Shown here piece after piece: positions 1-9,858 of a stretch of 64,000 nt of DNA. The notes below the pieces were generated by a model. That model had not been told where the DNA came from. It did no database searches and saw nothing but the letters and a program-made list of their open reading frames with translations. The translations under genes and the position numbers were made by a program. Every line of letters begins with the position of its first letter. Position 1 is the stretch's first letter. Source of the stretch: Pseudozyma flocculosa PF-1 (taxonomy: Eukaryota; Basidiomycota; Ustilaginomycetes; Ustilaginales; Ustilaginaceae); NCBI RefSeq assembly GCF_000417875.1, contig NW_006920875.1:412538-476537 (forward strand), in the 5' to 3' direction.

Positions 1-65
1 TTGAGCTCCGAGAGCGTGGTGACGGCGACCTTGGCGTCCTGCGGCTGCCGCGTCGACGAGGGCAT
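1..65 (-). CDS. Possible 5' end of a minus-strand gene leaving the window
   Basis: Read on the minus strand from an ATG at 65-63, 21 codons stay open to the window edge and begin MPSSTRQPQDAKVAVTTLSE. Codon choice (GTC, AAG, CTC, GAG, ACG) matches the real genes of the window, and the ATG follows a C-rich stretch as fungal starts often do. There is too little sequence to name a product, and the call rests only on composition and an open frame. It could be chance. Confidence 0.3.
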   Translation of the reverse strand, partial: MPSSTRQPQDAKVAVTTLSEL

Positions 66-1050
66 GGCTGGCTGGCTGGCCGGCCTTTGCCGTCTTGGTG
101 CGCTCGCCGGGCGGCAGTCAAGACCGTCGGGGTCGGCGGGTCGGCGGGTCGATGGGTCGGTCGGCCGGGCGGTCCAAGATGGCGGATGCAGACCTTAGGA
201 GCGATACGAGCGGCTGCAGTGTCGATGATCCAAAATGAGGGGTATGGAGGGGGGGTATAGCAAACAGGGATGAGAAGGAGGGGGCGGCAGTCGGTCGGTG
301 AGTGGGTGAATGGATGGATGAGGGATGGAAGCCCAGGTGGCAGTGCGCCCAGCCAGGGTCTCGCTCGCTCGCCCGCCCGCTCGAGGCGACAAACACAACA
401 ACACGCACGCGCGCGCGCCCGACCCCACGCCAAGGCTCGATGGCCTGCCTGGCCAGGGCCAGGGCCAGGGCCACGCGGCTCGCGGCTCGCGCGTCCAGCC
501 CAACCAACTACTGCCCAGAGCACGAGCCGATTCGTGGATTTCCTTCGACGCCGCACGCCACCCGCCTGCCCTCGCTTCGTCCCAGAGCATCCATCTCACT
601 CGGCGACCAGAAGAATCCTAGACATGGGCCGCGCCGTCGCCACCTAGCCTCGTCGGGCCGATGCGCTGCTGCACGCACGTGACATGATTTCGGCCGGTGA
701 CTGGGCGTCTCTCGAGGATGCCGTCTGGGAGACCATGGTTGCCCTTCCTGTTGCTGGCTGGGTCCAGAGATACAAGCATGCAGGGACAGGAGATTGCTGG
801 ACGGCGCGGTAGAGTAGCTAGGGGTAAGGTAGCGATGACGATGTGGGTAGCGTAGGCGATGTGGAGTGTTTCCGAGGCACACGGAAAGAGATAGGCCTGG
901 AGATGGAGCGCTGGCCGCGCCCAGCAACGTTTTGGGAGCAAGGCTAGTGTGATGGAGCGGCAAACGACGGTTCAGGACGCTCGGGGACGGTCGACGTCGA
1001 CGGCTGGCGGACACAAGGCGGACAGAACGGCGGGCAACGGGCCGGCTCAC
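66..1050. other. Intergenic, 3' flank of the large disordered protein gene
   Basis: I see no supportable gene here. The right part should hold the 3' UTR of the minus-strand gene ending at 1051. The left part is the likely promoter of the partial gene at the window edge. Low-complexity GGTCGG runs lie at about 125-175, and overlapping open frames on both strands are typical of GC-rich noncoding DNA. Confidence 0.6.
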
Positions 1051-4000
1051 TCAGAAGCCGAAGCGCTTCTTGCGCTGCTGCTGCCGCGGCGACGGCGACG
1101 GCTGCTGAGGCGACGGGGCCTGCGCCTGCTGCTGTGCCGATGGCATCTCGGGCCCGTTGGCCAGCTTGCTCGAGCTGGGCATCCGGAACCCTTCGCGCAG
1201 CAGGTTGAGGCTCTTTCGGCCAAACCCGCCCGCTCCACCGCTCGTCGAGTTCCTCCGGCCTCCTCCGTCGTCGCCGCGAGGAACCGTCAGGGCACCGCTG
1301 CCGTACGGGCCCGCTCGGTAGTCGCGGTCGAAGCCGATGCCGTCGTCGCCTTCGTCGTCGTCGTCGTCGTCGTCGTCGCCATTCCAACGGTTGTCACGCC
1401 CGTCGCGCGAGAGCCTCGCCTCCGAGGCCGAGGCGAAGCGCTGCGTCGACAGCATGCCAAACGCGCTGTGGCTGCGCGGTGGCATGTCGATCCGTCCGTC
1501 GGACGGCGACGAGAGCACGCGCTGCCGCTCCATGTGCATGCTCGTCTTGGGCGGCGCCAGCCCAGAGTAGCTCTGTCGGTTCCTCAGCATCGGCGGTGGG
1601 CCGAGCCCGAGGTTCGACTTCCTCGGTGCCGCCTCGGGCTGGTTCTCGATCCCGCCGCCGACAAAGACCGAAGGCGACGGCGCACCCACGCTCGACTCGC
1701 GCTTCTTGCGTCCGAATGGCAGGCGCAGCATCTTGCTCTTGCGGTTGCCCTTGTCGCCCTCGTCCTGGTGCTGCTGCTGCTGCTGCTGCTGCCCGGCGCG
1801 AGCGTCGTTGAGGTCGATCGCAGACAGGTGCTTCGGCAGCGCATCGTACGCTGAGCCCGACGGAAAGTCCGTCTCCATGGCCTGGCCAAAGCTGTTCGGC
1901 CCCGGTCTGCCACTGCGATCGGGCTCCGAGTCTGTCGAGCCGGAGAAGCTGGGCGAGGCGGTCATGTTGTCCGGACGCCGAGGGTTCTTGGGAGGACGCT
2001 TGGGCCCGTCGTTGAGCGAGGAGCCGGCCAGGGATCCCTCGGGACTCGTGTTGCCGAACCGGTTCTGCTGCGCGGGTGACGGCGAGGTAAAGGGGATCGG
2101 CGGACGGCCGACCTGCATGCTGCGGCGGCCGCTGTCGTTGGACAGCTGCCACGCGCCCGACGTCCGGCCCACTGGCGCAGACGGCATGCGGTTGCCGTAG
2201 CTGCCCGACATCGACTGCCGACCTGCCGGTATGGGGCCTGCGACGCCATTGCTTCCCGAGCGAGAATGCTGGCTCACCATCGGCATCGGCTGCCCCATCT
2301 GATCCTCGCCCTCGGCCGATGGCATCGGCGGCAGCTCCTTTCGAAGACTGCTGCGGCCGACGCTCGACAGGCTGCGCTGGTCCGCACGGTCCTCGACCCC
2401 ATTCTCCGGAATCGTCCAAGGCGTGGACGGGTCGCGAGGGCTGCCCATGTTGGTGAGCGATCGCGAGGAGCTGAACGAGCGTGCCGAGTCCTTGGCGCCA
2501 ACGCCGCTGCGCGAGGCTCGCGGGTCGATCGGCATCGCGTTGCTGCCGCCGCCAGGGTCCATCGATGCCCTCGGACCGCCGTCGGCGAGCGGCTGCGGGC
2601 CGTGCAGGCCGNNNNNNNNNNNNNNNNNNNNNNNNNNNNNNNNNNNNNNNNNNNNNNNNNNNNNNNNNNNNNNNNNNNNNNNNNNNNNNNNNNNNNNNNN
2701 NNNNNNNNNCGGCCCCGCAGAGAGGCCCGAAGGAGCGAGGTTGCTGGCTCGCCTGCTGCTGTACGCCGACGCAGCCGCTCCCCCCTTGCCACCTGGGCTC
2801 GAAGACGTCGGCTGCTGCTGGAAGGGCCCCAGGTCCAGGCTCGACTGGCTCGCCATGCCCGGCGGATTCTGAAAGGGCGCCGGGAGGCTCTGCAGCTGCG
2901 TCTGCGATCTCGATCGCAGAAGCGCCTCGTCATCCGCCGATTGCGCCTGCGTGGGATCGGTGAAGAGGGACATCGACTTCCTCGCCTTGCTGATCAGACC
3001 GCCGCCGCCATTGATCTGCGTCGGGACGGGATCGACGGTGGGATCGTAGGGCAGCGAGGCCGACGCGGCCCGCGGGCTGGACGAGGAGCGCGAACGCTTG
3101 CTCGCGTTCCGGCTGGCGACGCTGCCGTTGACGCTGCCAGCACCCGAGGCGCCGGCCGTGTGGCTGCTGCCGTTGCCAGTCGAGCCGCCCCCGCCGCTGC
3201 CCGTCAGCTTCGAGATGAAGCCGCGGAAGCCCTTCTTCTTTCGCTTGATCGACTCGTCCCGCGCCGGCGACGAGCGCATGCCCTCGGGCCTCGCCCGCTC
3301 TGGGTCCACGTAACCTTCGCCGGGGACGATACGGGCCTGCTCTGCCGCCATGTCCGGTGCGGGCACCTCGCCGTCGCCAGGGAAGCCGTAAAAGGCCCGG
3401 CTCATGGCGCCGGGGCTCTCCATGGCGATCGGAGTGCCGGGGATGAAGCCGGCCTGGTTGAGGCGGTGCTCGTTGCGATCCTCGAGCGCCACGTGCATGT
3501 CGATCATCGAGCCGCTGTGCATGAGCGAAAGCTGCGAAGCTCCAGACCGAGAGGCGAGGCGCGAGGACGCGCTCGGCGAAGTCGGAACAAACGGACGGGA
3601 GGGAGGCGCCAGGCTCTCGGCGGGGCTGGGCGGGTACGGGACCGGGGACGAGAGGGCGCCCGAGGGCGGACGCAGCTCGTGAGCGCTGCTGGTCCTCTTT
3701 CCGGCCGCTGCCCCTGTTCGGACGGGTGTGCCCAACTGAGGAAGGCATCCGCTGCTCGCAGGCACGACATCGCTTGCCGCCGCCGGGACCGGCGGCTGCT
3801 GCAGAGACGAGACGGGCCGCGGTACGGGAGGCACTGAGGGCAAAGCTGGCGGGGTGGACGCGACGGGGTGTGGAGCTCCAAGCCCTGCGGCCCTGCTGCG
3901 TGCCGCACGGGCTGAGGCAATGTCGCGCAGCTTCTCCTCGCGCTCTGCAGGCGAGAGGCCGTCGTCGTCCATGACGATGGCGTTCTTGAGGAGGCTTCCC

Positions 4001-7000
4001 GAGGAGCTGCGATTGCGCAGGCTCGAAGCGGCATCGCGGCCAGGTGTGCCGGCGGGCACCGGTGACTGGCGTCCAGGATCGGGGCTGCCACGCCCGCCGG
4101 CGCCGGCGGTGGTCGCTCCGGGCGCGATGGCGGTCGAACGTCGACGCTCTGCCTCGTGCCTCAGCCTCTCGTGCTCCATGGCGATGTACTTTGCCTGCAC
4201 CGCCAGGAACGTCTGCAGCGTGCGCCAGCGATGCGACGACGCCGGCGGGTTCATCTGAGTGTGGAGCTTGAGCCTCTCCGACGTCAGCGGCTCGCCCTTG
4301 CCGATCTTCTTGTGCCGCGGCCTCGGCGGCAGCGTCGCGTTGCGGCTCTGGGCGCGCTCGGACGACGATAGCGTATGGCGCTGCGAGGAGCTGCCGTGGT
4401 TGCTGCTGTGCTCGTGAACGCTGCCGCCCTCGCCTTCCTCGGTGGCAGCCCTTTGGTGCTGCCGGGAGGCCTCCTCAGCCTCGAATCGTACCGCCTCGAG
4501 GAAGTCCTTGTCGCTCTCGCGCTCCCAGATGCCCTCGCCGACGACTTGCACGTCGATCATGTCCTCGTCGCGCATCATGCACTCGAGGCAGACCTCGGGG
4601 TCGTTGATGCTGCGGCGGACGCCGTCGGGTCCAATCAGCCCGGACGGCAGCCCGTCGGGCCGGTTCTGCAGCTCAAACGGCGGCACCAGGCTGCGCTGCG
4701 GCATGATGCCAGGGTACTGCCGCGCGCCCTTCTTGCTCGCCACGGTCGGCGAGGTGAAGACGGGGTAAGGGCCGTTGGACCCGCCCGAGACGGCGTTGGC
4801 GGCCGCCATCGAGGCGCTAAAGGCTCCGACGCTCCTCCTCTGCTCCCGTGCCTGGTTCCGCTGCAGCTGCTGCGTGCTGACGACGGCATCCGACGCGTTG
4901 GATTGCCGGTTGGGATTGGTGCTGCTGTTGTTGGCGTTGCCGCCGTCCTTGGTGCCGGAGACTCCGTCGAGCGCCGCGCCCGAGGGTCGCCGTGCGCTGC
5001 TGGGCGACGTGCAGGCTGCGGGATCCTGGACGTGCGCCGACACCGGTGTCCTCGCGTCCTCGACCGGACCGAGCACCGACTCTGCGGGCACGAGCTGCAG
5101 CGGCCTGAGCTGGCTGCGCAGGGTGCCAGAGGTCCTGCTCGTTTTCGCGGCCGACTCCTCGCGCTTCTGCTTGCGCTTCATCTGCGTGCGCTCCCACTCG
5201 GCCCTCGCCTCGACCTCGCCGTCCGGCGGAGGGCTCGGCTCCCTTGACGGGCCCTCAATACTGGGCGATGCGGACCGCTCGAGGAGCGCGGCAGACGCCG
5301 CCGTCGGTTGCGGCGGCTGGGCCAGCGCAGCCGTAGGCAGCAGGCTGGCGCTGGAAGGGCGTCGCTGACGGTCGGCCGGGACGGCACTGCCATCCGCAGG
5401 GGTCGAGATAGGCGCGGCCGCGCCAGCGTTTTCGCCGTCCGCCTCGAGTCCCTTCGCGGCCGTCGCAGCGGTGCCGCTTTCACTAGCGCGTTGTCCAGCA
5501 TCTCCTGCCGTGCCGACGACGCCCGCTCGACCGGGCTCGCTCAGCGACTGCAGGTGCGCCGGGCTAGCGGCCGGCTCCTCGGGGCCGAGGTTGGCCAGCG
5601 GCTTTCGTCGAAAGTCCGACACCGGCTTCTGGGCGACGGGCGCCACGGGCGTGACGGGCGACTCACCCGGACGATGAGCCGCCTCTGCGACTTCCGACGG
5701 CAATGGCGGCGGGATCACATTGTCCGAGAGAGGTCCGTCCACGGTGCTCGCCGTCTCGACGCCCGCATCGCGACCGGATGCACCGGCCGATGGCATGGAT
5801 CCGGAGGCGTCGGCCCAAGCGATGCCGGACCTTGCGGCCGCGGTCGATACGGCTTCGTTGGCCGAGGGCGGTCCGACCGTCTGTCCGGCGTCCGAAGACG
5901 GGCCGATTGTCGAAGAGGGAGGCCCTGCCGCCGCCGAGGACCGGGGGATGGAGAGCAGATCGGGCATCTGGAGCGGGGGCAGCTTGGGGCTGGTCGCCGG
6001 CAGAGACGCAGTCGCCTTGGCGGGCACCGGGGGTGGCACCGGCTGGAAGGCGGGCTCTTCTTGTGGAAGCGGAGGAAGCGCCGAGCTGGCCGTCTTGGGA
6101 CTTTGGCGATACGAGCTGTAGAGCGGTACCGTGCGCGAAGCCGGGCTCGACGTGCTGTTGCGGTAGCTTGGCTCGCCCCAGGCGCCTGGAGGGAGGGCGC
6201 CGGGCAGAGTTCGCTCATCGGGCGAAGAGCCGTAGCCGCTGAAGTTGGAGTTTTGGAGCCAGGGCTGGATGCTCTCGCGAAGAGCCCTGCCACTCTTGGT
6301 CCCCGGCACCGGCCTGGCAGCGAGTGCCTCGGTGGCCTCCTCGAAATTGTCGTCGCCGCCACGGCTGGATGTCCTCGCCTCATCACCGCTGGCGAAGCCG
6401 TCCAGGCCGCCCCCGCTCATGGCCGTCTGGAACGAGAGCACCGAAGCGCGCCTGGCCTCCTTGCCCGTGGCGCTGTAGTTGGTGCTGTAACTGCTGCGGT
6501 TGCCGGCGCCCTCGGACATCCAACCTTCGCCGCTCATCTGGCTGAGGGCGGTGCCCGGTCGGCTACCGCCGCCGCTGCCAGCGGCCGCAAGCGACGCGAG
6601 CACCGGATCGGGCTGGTTATAGGCGTCGGCCGACGAAATCGGCCGGTGGAGGGGCGGCCTTTGCTCCTGACGCTCGACAAAGGCCGGCTCGTGCGTCGCC
6701 GCACGGTGCTGCTGCCGCTGCTGCTGCTGCTGGGGGATGAAACTGTTGGTCCCGGTCGCTTTTGGGGTGGTGTTGACTGCCGAATCGAATCCGGCGCTCG
6801 CGTACGAGGGGCTCGAAGAGGCCGCGGCTGCCATCTGTGCGCGATGCTGATCGCGCGGGGTGGATACCGGAGACGCCGAGATGGCACCGGCCGCAAAGGG
6901 CCGTTGCCCGTTGCTCGGCGTAAACTGCGGGCGCTCGGCGGCAGCCCGCTGGTCGGGCGACTGACGAGACAAGCCGTTTGCGAACTCTGATTGTAGTCTC

Positions 7001-7494
7001 GGGGTGCGGTTCCAGTCGCTCTGGCCGGCAGCGGCAGGAGCAGCAGGCGCTGCCGACGCAGCTCCACTGGCAGCCGTGAGGCGCGGATCGAAGCCCCCCT
7101 GAGCAAGCGCTTCTGGATGCGCTATCATCGGATCAGCGCCTGCAAAGTCTCCCATCCTTGCCGAGCCCTGACCCTGCAAGGCCTTGGACGTCGAGAGGGG
7201 AGCTGGGAAGCCTTGAGGGCCATACGGTTCAGAGACGCGGAAGCATGTCAGCGGGCGAGGCCCTGTGGACCGTTGGCAGCAGGATCCTGGACTAGCCGAC
7301 TCGCGAGGCTTACCTCTTGCCTGCTTGGTTCGGCTGGGTCCAGCGTCGCCGGGACGCTCTGATGCCGGCGTCGACTGGTCGAGGTCGAAGTCGCCGCCGA
7401 AATCGAACTTGGCCCAGGTCGGCTGGCGCTCGAGGTCCCGTCTCTGAGATGGCCCTGCACCAGCGTGCTGTGGTGAGGCAGCGGCGCCGTTCAT
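1051..7494 (-). CDS. Large disordered fungal protein with conserved CLECMMRDEDM motif, function unknown
   Basis: One long minus-strand frame gives about 2147 residues, starting at the ATG at 7494-7492 and ending RKKRFGF. Most of it is Ser/Pro/Ala/Gly-rich and probably disordered. Two blocks look conserved: a Cys-bearing segment around residues 950-1000 (DPEVCLECMMRDEDM, then VVGEGIWERESDKDFLEAVR), and a charged helical block around 1068-1120 (SERLKLHTQMNPP, followed by a region rich in E, R and H). Similar Cys-plus-acidic blocks occur in large uncharacterised fungal proteins, but I cannot assign a role. A basic patch KRKKKGFRGFISKLTG lies near residue 1420. Gln and Asp runs occur near the C-terminus. 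An assembly gap (2612-2709) interrupts roughly residues 1595-1628 without changing frame. A candidate 111-nt intron (7313 down to 7203, GTAAGC...CCCAG) lies near the start. Its length is a multiple of three and it contains no stop, so splicing or retention gives the same downstream frame. Confidence 0.75.
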   Translation of the reverse strand: MNGAAASPQHAGAGPSQRRDLERQPTWAKFDFGGDFDLDQSTPASERPGDAGPSRTKQARGKPRESASPGSCCQRSTGPRPLTCFRVSEPYGPQGFPAPLSTSKALQGQGSARMGDFAGADPMIAHPEALAQGGFDPRLTAASGAASAAPAAPAAAGQSDWNRTPRLQSEFANGLSRQSPDQRAAAERPQFTPSNGQRPFAAGAISASPVSTPRDQHRAQMAAAASSSPSYASAGFDSAVNTTPKATGTNSFIPQQQQQRQQHRAATHEPAFVERQEQRPPLHRPISSADAYNQPDPVLASLAAAGSGGGSRPGTALSQMSGEGWMSEGAGNRSSYSTNYSATGKEARRASVLSFQTAMSGGGLDGFASGDEARTSSRGGDDNFEEATEALAARPVPGTKSGRALRESIQPWLQNSNFSGYGSSPDERTLPGALPPGAWGEPSYRNSTSSPASRTVPLYSSYRQSPKTASSALPPLPQEEPAFQPVPPPVPAKATASLPATSPKLPPLQMPDLLSIPRSSAAAGPPSSTIGPSSDAGQTVGPPSANEAVSTAAARSGIAWADASGSMPSAGASGRDAGVETASTVDGPLSDNVIPPPLPSEVAEAAHRPGESPVTPVAPVAQKPVSDFRRKPLANLGPEEPAASPAHLQSLSEPGRAGVVGTAGDAGQRASESGTAATAAKGLEADGENAGAAAPISTPADGSAVPADRQRRPSSASLLPTAALAQPPQPTAASAALLERSASPSIEGPSREPSPPPDGEVEARAEWERTQMKRKQKREESAAKTSRTSGTLRSQLRPLQLVPAESVLGPVEDARTPVSAHVQDPAACTSPSSARRPSGAALDGVSGTKDGGNANNSSTNPNRQSNASDAVVSTQQLQRNQAREQRRSVGAFSASMAAANAVSGGSNGPYPVFTSPTVASKKGARQYPGIMPQRSLVPPFELQNRPDGLPSGLIGPDGVRRSINDPEVCLECMMRDEDMIDVQVVGEGIWERESDKDFLEAVRFEAEEASRQHQRAATEEGEGGSVHEHSSNHGSSSQRHTLSSSERAQSRNATLPPRPRHKKIGKGEPLTSERLKLHTQMNPPASSHRWRTLQTFLAVQAKYIAMEHERLRHEAERRRSTAIAPGATTAGAGGRGSPDPGRQSPVPAGTPGRDAASSLRNRSSSGSLLKNAIVMDDDGLSPAEREEKLRDIASARAARSRAAGLGAPHPVASTPPALPSVPPVPRPVSSLQQPPVPAAASDVVPASSGCLPQLGTPVRTGAAAGKRTSSAHELRPPSGALSSPVPYPPSPAESLAPPSRPFVPTSPSASSRLASRSGASQLSLMHSGSMIDMHVALEDRNEHRLNQAGFIPGTPIAMESPGAMSRAFYGFPGDGEVPAPDMAAEQARIVPGEGYVDPERARPEGMRSSPARDESIKRKKKGFRGFISKLTGSGGGGSTGNGSSHTAGASGAGSVNGSVASRNASKRSRSSSSPRAASASLPYDPTVDPVPTQINGGGGLISKARKSMSLFTDPTQAQSADDEALLRSRSQTQLQSLPAPFQNPPGMASQSSLDLGPFQQQPTSSSPGGKGGAAASAYSSRRASNLAPSGLSAGPXXXXXXXXXXXXXXXXXXXXXXXXXXXXXXXXXGLHGPQPLADGGPRASMDPGGGSNAMPIDPRASRSGVGAKDSARSFSSSRSLTNMGSPRDPSTPWTIPENGVEDRADQRSLSSVGRSSLRKELPPMPSAEGEDQMGQPMPMVSQHSRSGSNGVAGPIPAGRQSMSGSYGNRMPSAPVGRTSGAWQLSNDSGRRSMQVGRPPIPFTSPSPAQQNRFGNTSPEGSLAGSSLNDGPKRPPKNPRRPDNMTASPSFSGSTDSEPDRSGRPGPNSFGQAMETDFPSGSAYDALPKHLSAIDLNDARAGQQQQQQQHQDEGDKGNRKSKMLRLPFGRKKRESSVGAPSPSVFVGGGIENQPEAAPRKSNLGLGPPPMLRNRQSYSGLAPPKTSMHMERQRVLSSPSDGRIDMPPRSHSAFGMLSTQRFASASEARLSRDGRDNRWNGDDDDDDDDEGDDGIGFDRDYRAGPYGSGALTVPRGDDGGGRRNSTSGGAGGFGRKSLNLLREGFRMPSSSKLANGPEMPSAQQQAQAPSPQQPSPSPRQQQRKKRFGF
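2612..2709. other. Assembly gap (98 N)
   Basis: A run of 98 undetermined bases lies inside the large disordered protein gene. The minus-strand reading frame is open and identical on both sides, so the missing piece is probably close to the stated size or differs from it by a multiple of three. Flanks code for Ser/Gly-rich sequence, so a collapsed low-complexity repeat is a likely cause. Confidence 0.99.
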
Positions 7495-9858
7495 GGTGAC
7501 GCACGCAGAGGGGCGATGACCGACCGAGCAGCAAGCCTTGCCAAGAGCGAACAGGCAACGGCGGCGGCGGCGGCAGCAGCAGCAGCAGCAGCAGCGACGA
7601 TGGTGGTCGTTCTGCCTCCTCTGCGCTTGTCGGCCGCTGCGGGGGCTTCCTGCTCGGAGGACTTTGGCAAAAAAGGTTGGCTCGCTCGCGACAGGGACGC
7701 CGGGCGGGCTCTTGGCGAGACGGGTAAGGAACGCCTAGTCGAGGATGGACAAGCAGGGCGGCGGTGGTGGAATCATGCAAGGACGTGGCGTCGTGGGTTC
7801 CGAGCAGAAGGGGTCGCACAGAGGGACGAGCAGTGGAGCGAAAGGCAGAGTCTGTGGTGGTGGTAGTGGTGGGTCCGAGCAGTGCGGGTGCGACTGGGTA
7901 GGATTGATCGGGCAAGGGCTGCTGTCAAAGCGGCGGGAGGGGTATGAGCTGTCCCGAGGCGGCCACAGAGGGGTGCTGTGTGTGTCTCGACGAGATCACG
8001 GCGAGGGCACGGCTTGCTAGGTTATTGAAGCCGGAGCTGCTTCCGCCCGGTGATGGTGATCCGGGTGGCTGGTGGCTACGCCGTGAGCGGTCCTCGTCCA
8101 GCGGCTTGGCCGGCGAAGCTAGGGCCGTGGAAAACGCAGCGAGCTTTTGAGCGCCAAAGGCCCGAGTGGTCGCCGCAGTGGTCGAGGTTGGGGATGGGCG
8201 ACAAGGCGAGGCGAGATGAGACGGGTCGGGCTGGTAGGGTGCGGTGGTGTCGACGGGGCGACGTAGGGAAGGGTGCTTGGGTGTGGTCTAGTGCGAAGTC
8301 GGAGTCGAGGTTGAGGTTGAGGTCGAGGTCGAGGTCGAGGTCGAGGTCGAGGTCGATGCCGGGCGGGGGCTCTCGGCGGGGCTGCGTTGGTGTGGCCTGG
8401 CTGGCTTGGCTGTCTCGAGAGGCCGCCTGTCGAGCGCACGTCCTCCTCTCCTGGCTGTCGCTGTCGCTGCTGCTGCTGCTGCTGTCGCTCCGTGTGTCGG
8501 TCTGTGGGTCTGGCTTGCCCGTCTGGCCGTCCTGGCTGTCTGGCTGTCTGCCTGGCTGCCCGTGGCCTGACCCCTCGCTCCCTCGCCCGCCCGGCGGGGG
8601 CTTTCGGCGCGGTACCGTTACGGGCGTGCGGGTGTCTGAAACTTGGCGAAGGGGCGGGCGGGCCGTGGGCCGAGGTGCCTGCCTTCCTGTCTGCCCGCCC
8701 GCCCCTTCCGCCAGGGCGAGCTTCAGCCCAGCCCAGCGCGGTGGCCTGTCCGCTTTGCGCTTGCGCCAGCGACAGCGCCCAAAAAAATCGTCCCCTGCCT
8801 GCGCCTTCGCCTGCGCCTGCGCCTGGCCTTTGCTTCTGTCCGCCGTCCCCGCTGCTCTCGCCCCAGGGCCCCCCATCGCATCCTTCTTCCTCGGTCGCCC
8901 TTGCAGCCAGGTGCTGCCCTGCCCTGCCAGCCCTCTCTGGTACGCTACGATCGACTCTAGCGCATCTCGCTCGATTCGACATCGCTCCCCCCAATCCTCT
9001 CCCTCCCCCCTCCCTCTCTCTCTCTGATGGACTGCAGGCTCGGATGGACGTGATGGCACCGGACAGCGGACTCGGCTGCCAAGACGCTCCAATCGGCCGT
9101 GCGGGCAGACCCGAGGGCGACCTGTCTCAACCAGGGCGAGGTAGAGCAGCCGTGGCAACGCAGCTACAGGTGGGCGCACGCCAGCTGCCTCCGTGACACC
9201 AGCCCCGTCATTGCCGACATCACATCTGCAGTCGAAAGAGACCCTCGATGTCGCGTTGTCGGCCAGCGATCAGGGCCGCGCTACCGGTAGCCTGCCACTC
9301 CTGACTCGGGCCACGGCCAAAGGCGGAGCCAGGCGGGGGCGGGGCGAGGGTCGCGCTCGCCATCCTTCCCTGGGTCAGGTCACGCTCCGACCACGGCCAC
9401 GAAACCACACACTCGGAGCGAACGCGGCCAGAGAGGGAGGGGAGTGATGGGGATGTTCCGCACATCCAGGTGGGGAGGCCCGAGGGGGGGACGGTAGGAC
9501 AGACGTAGAGATACATTGGGAAGGTAGGGTTGCTTGCTGCGGTTGCTGCTGCGGGTGATGGTAAGGGTCAAGGTGAAAGACGGATCGACGACGAGAGCGG
9601 GCGGAAACCAGGGTGATACAGGGCAGCCTCCAGGGCTTGGTGGGACAGACGACAGGCAGGATCGCTTCGCGTGCGCGCAAGGGCCATTGACCAGAAGTGC
9701 CCTGCTTGCGATGCGATGGATACAGGGCCACGGGAGCAGCCGCCGCGAGCCACGCCATCACGGTCAACGTGATGCTACCATCGACGCACTCGACCAGCGA
9801 GCTCGTCCGGCAAAGGCATGGCGATGGCGCCGGCGACGGCAACGGCGATGCCAGCAAC
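7495..9858. other. Intergenic 2.4 kb, promoter side of the large protein gene
   Basis: I see no gene I can support. The part next to 7494 is the promoter or 5' leader of the minus-strand gene. It holds a GGC/GCA trinucleotide run (7561-7600), and a GTGGTGGTGG run near 7853-7874, which is CAC-rich on the transcribed strand. The part next to 9859 is the 3' flank of the secreted-protein gene. Long open frames on both strands between 8050 and 9180 have unnatural composition and no recognisable domain. Confidence 0.6.
8302..8356. repeat. GAGGTC hexamer tandem repeat
   Basis: About nine units of GAGGTC/GAGGTT stand head to tail. The first two or three units carry TT instead of TC, the rest are perfect. 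It lies in noncoding DNA between the large disordered protein gene and the secreted beta-barrel gene. Confidence 0.9.

Noticed and set aside
2266..3837. 523-codon open frame opposite the large disordered protein gene
   Set aside because: It is antisense to a better-supported frame, crosses the N gap, and has the Arg-rich composition typical of GC-rich shadow frames.
8302..8356. Possible CRISPR-like or telomeric array
   Set aside because: A simple contiguous hexamer with no spacers; it is not a fungal telomere unit.
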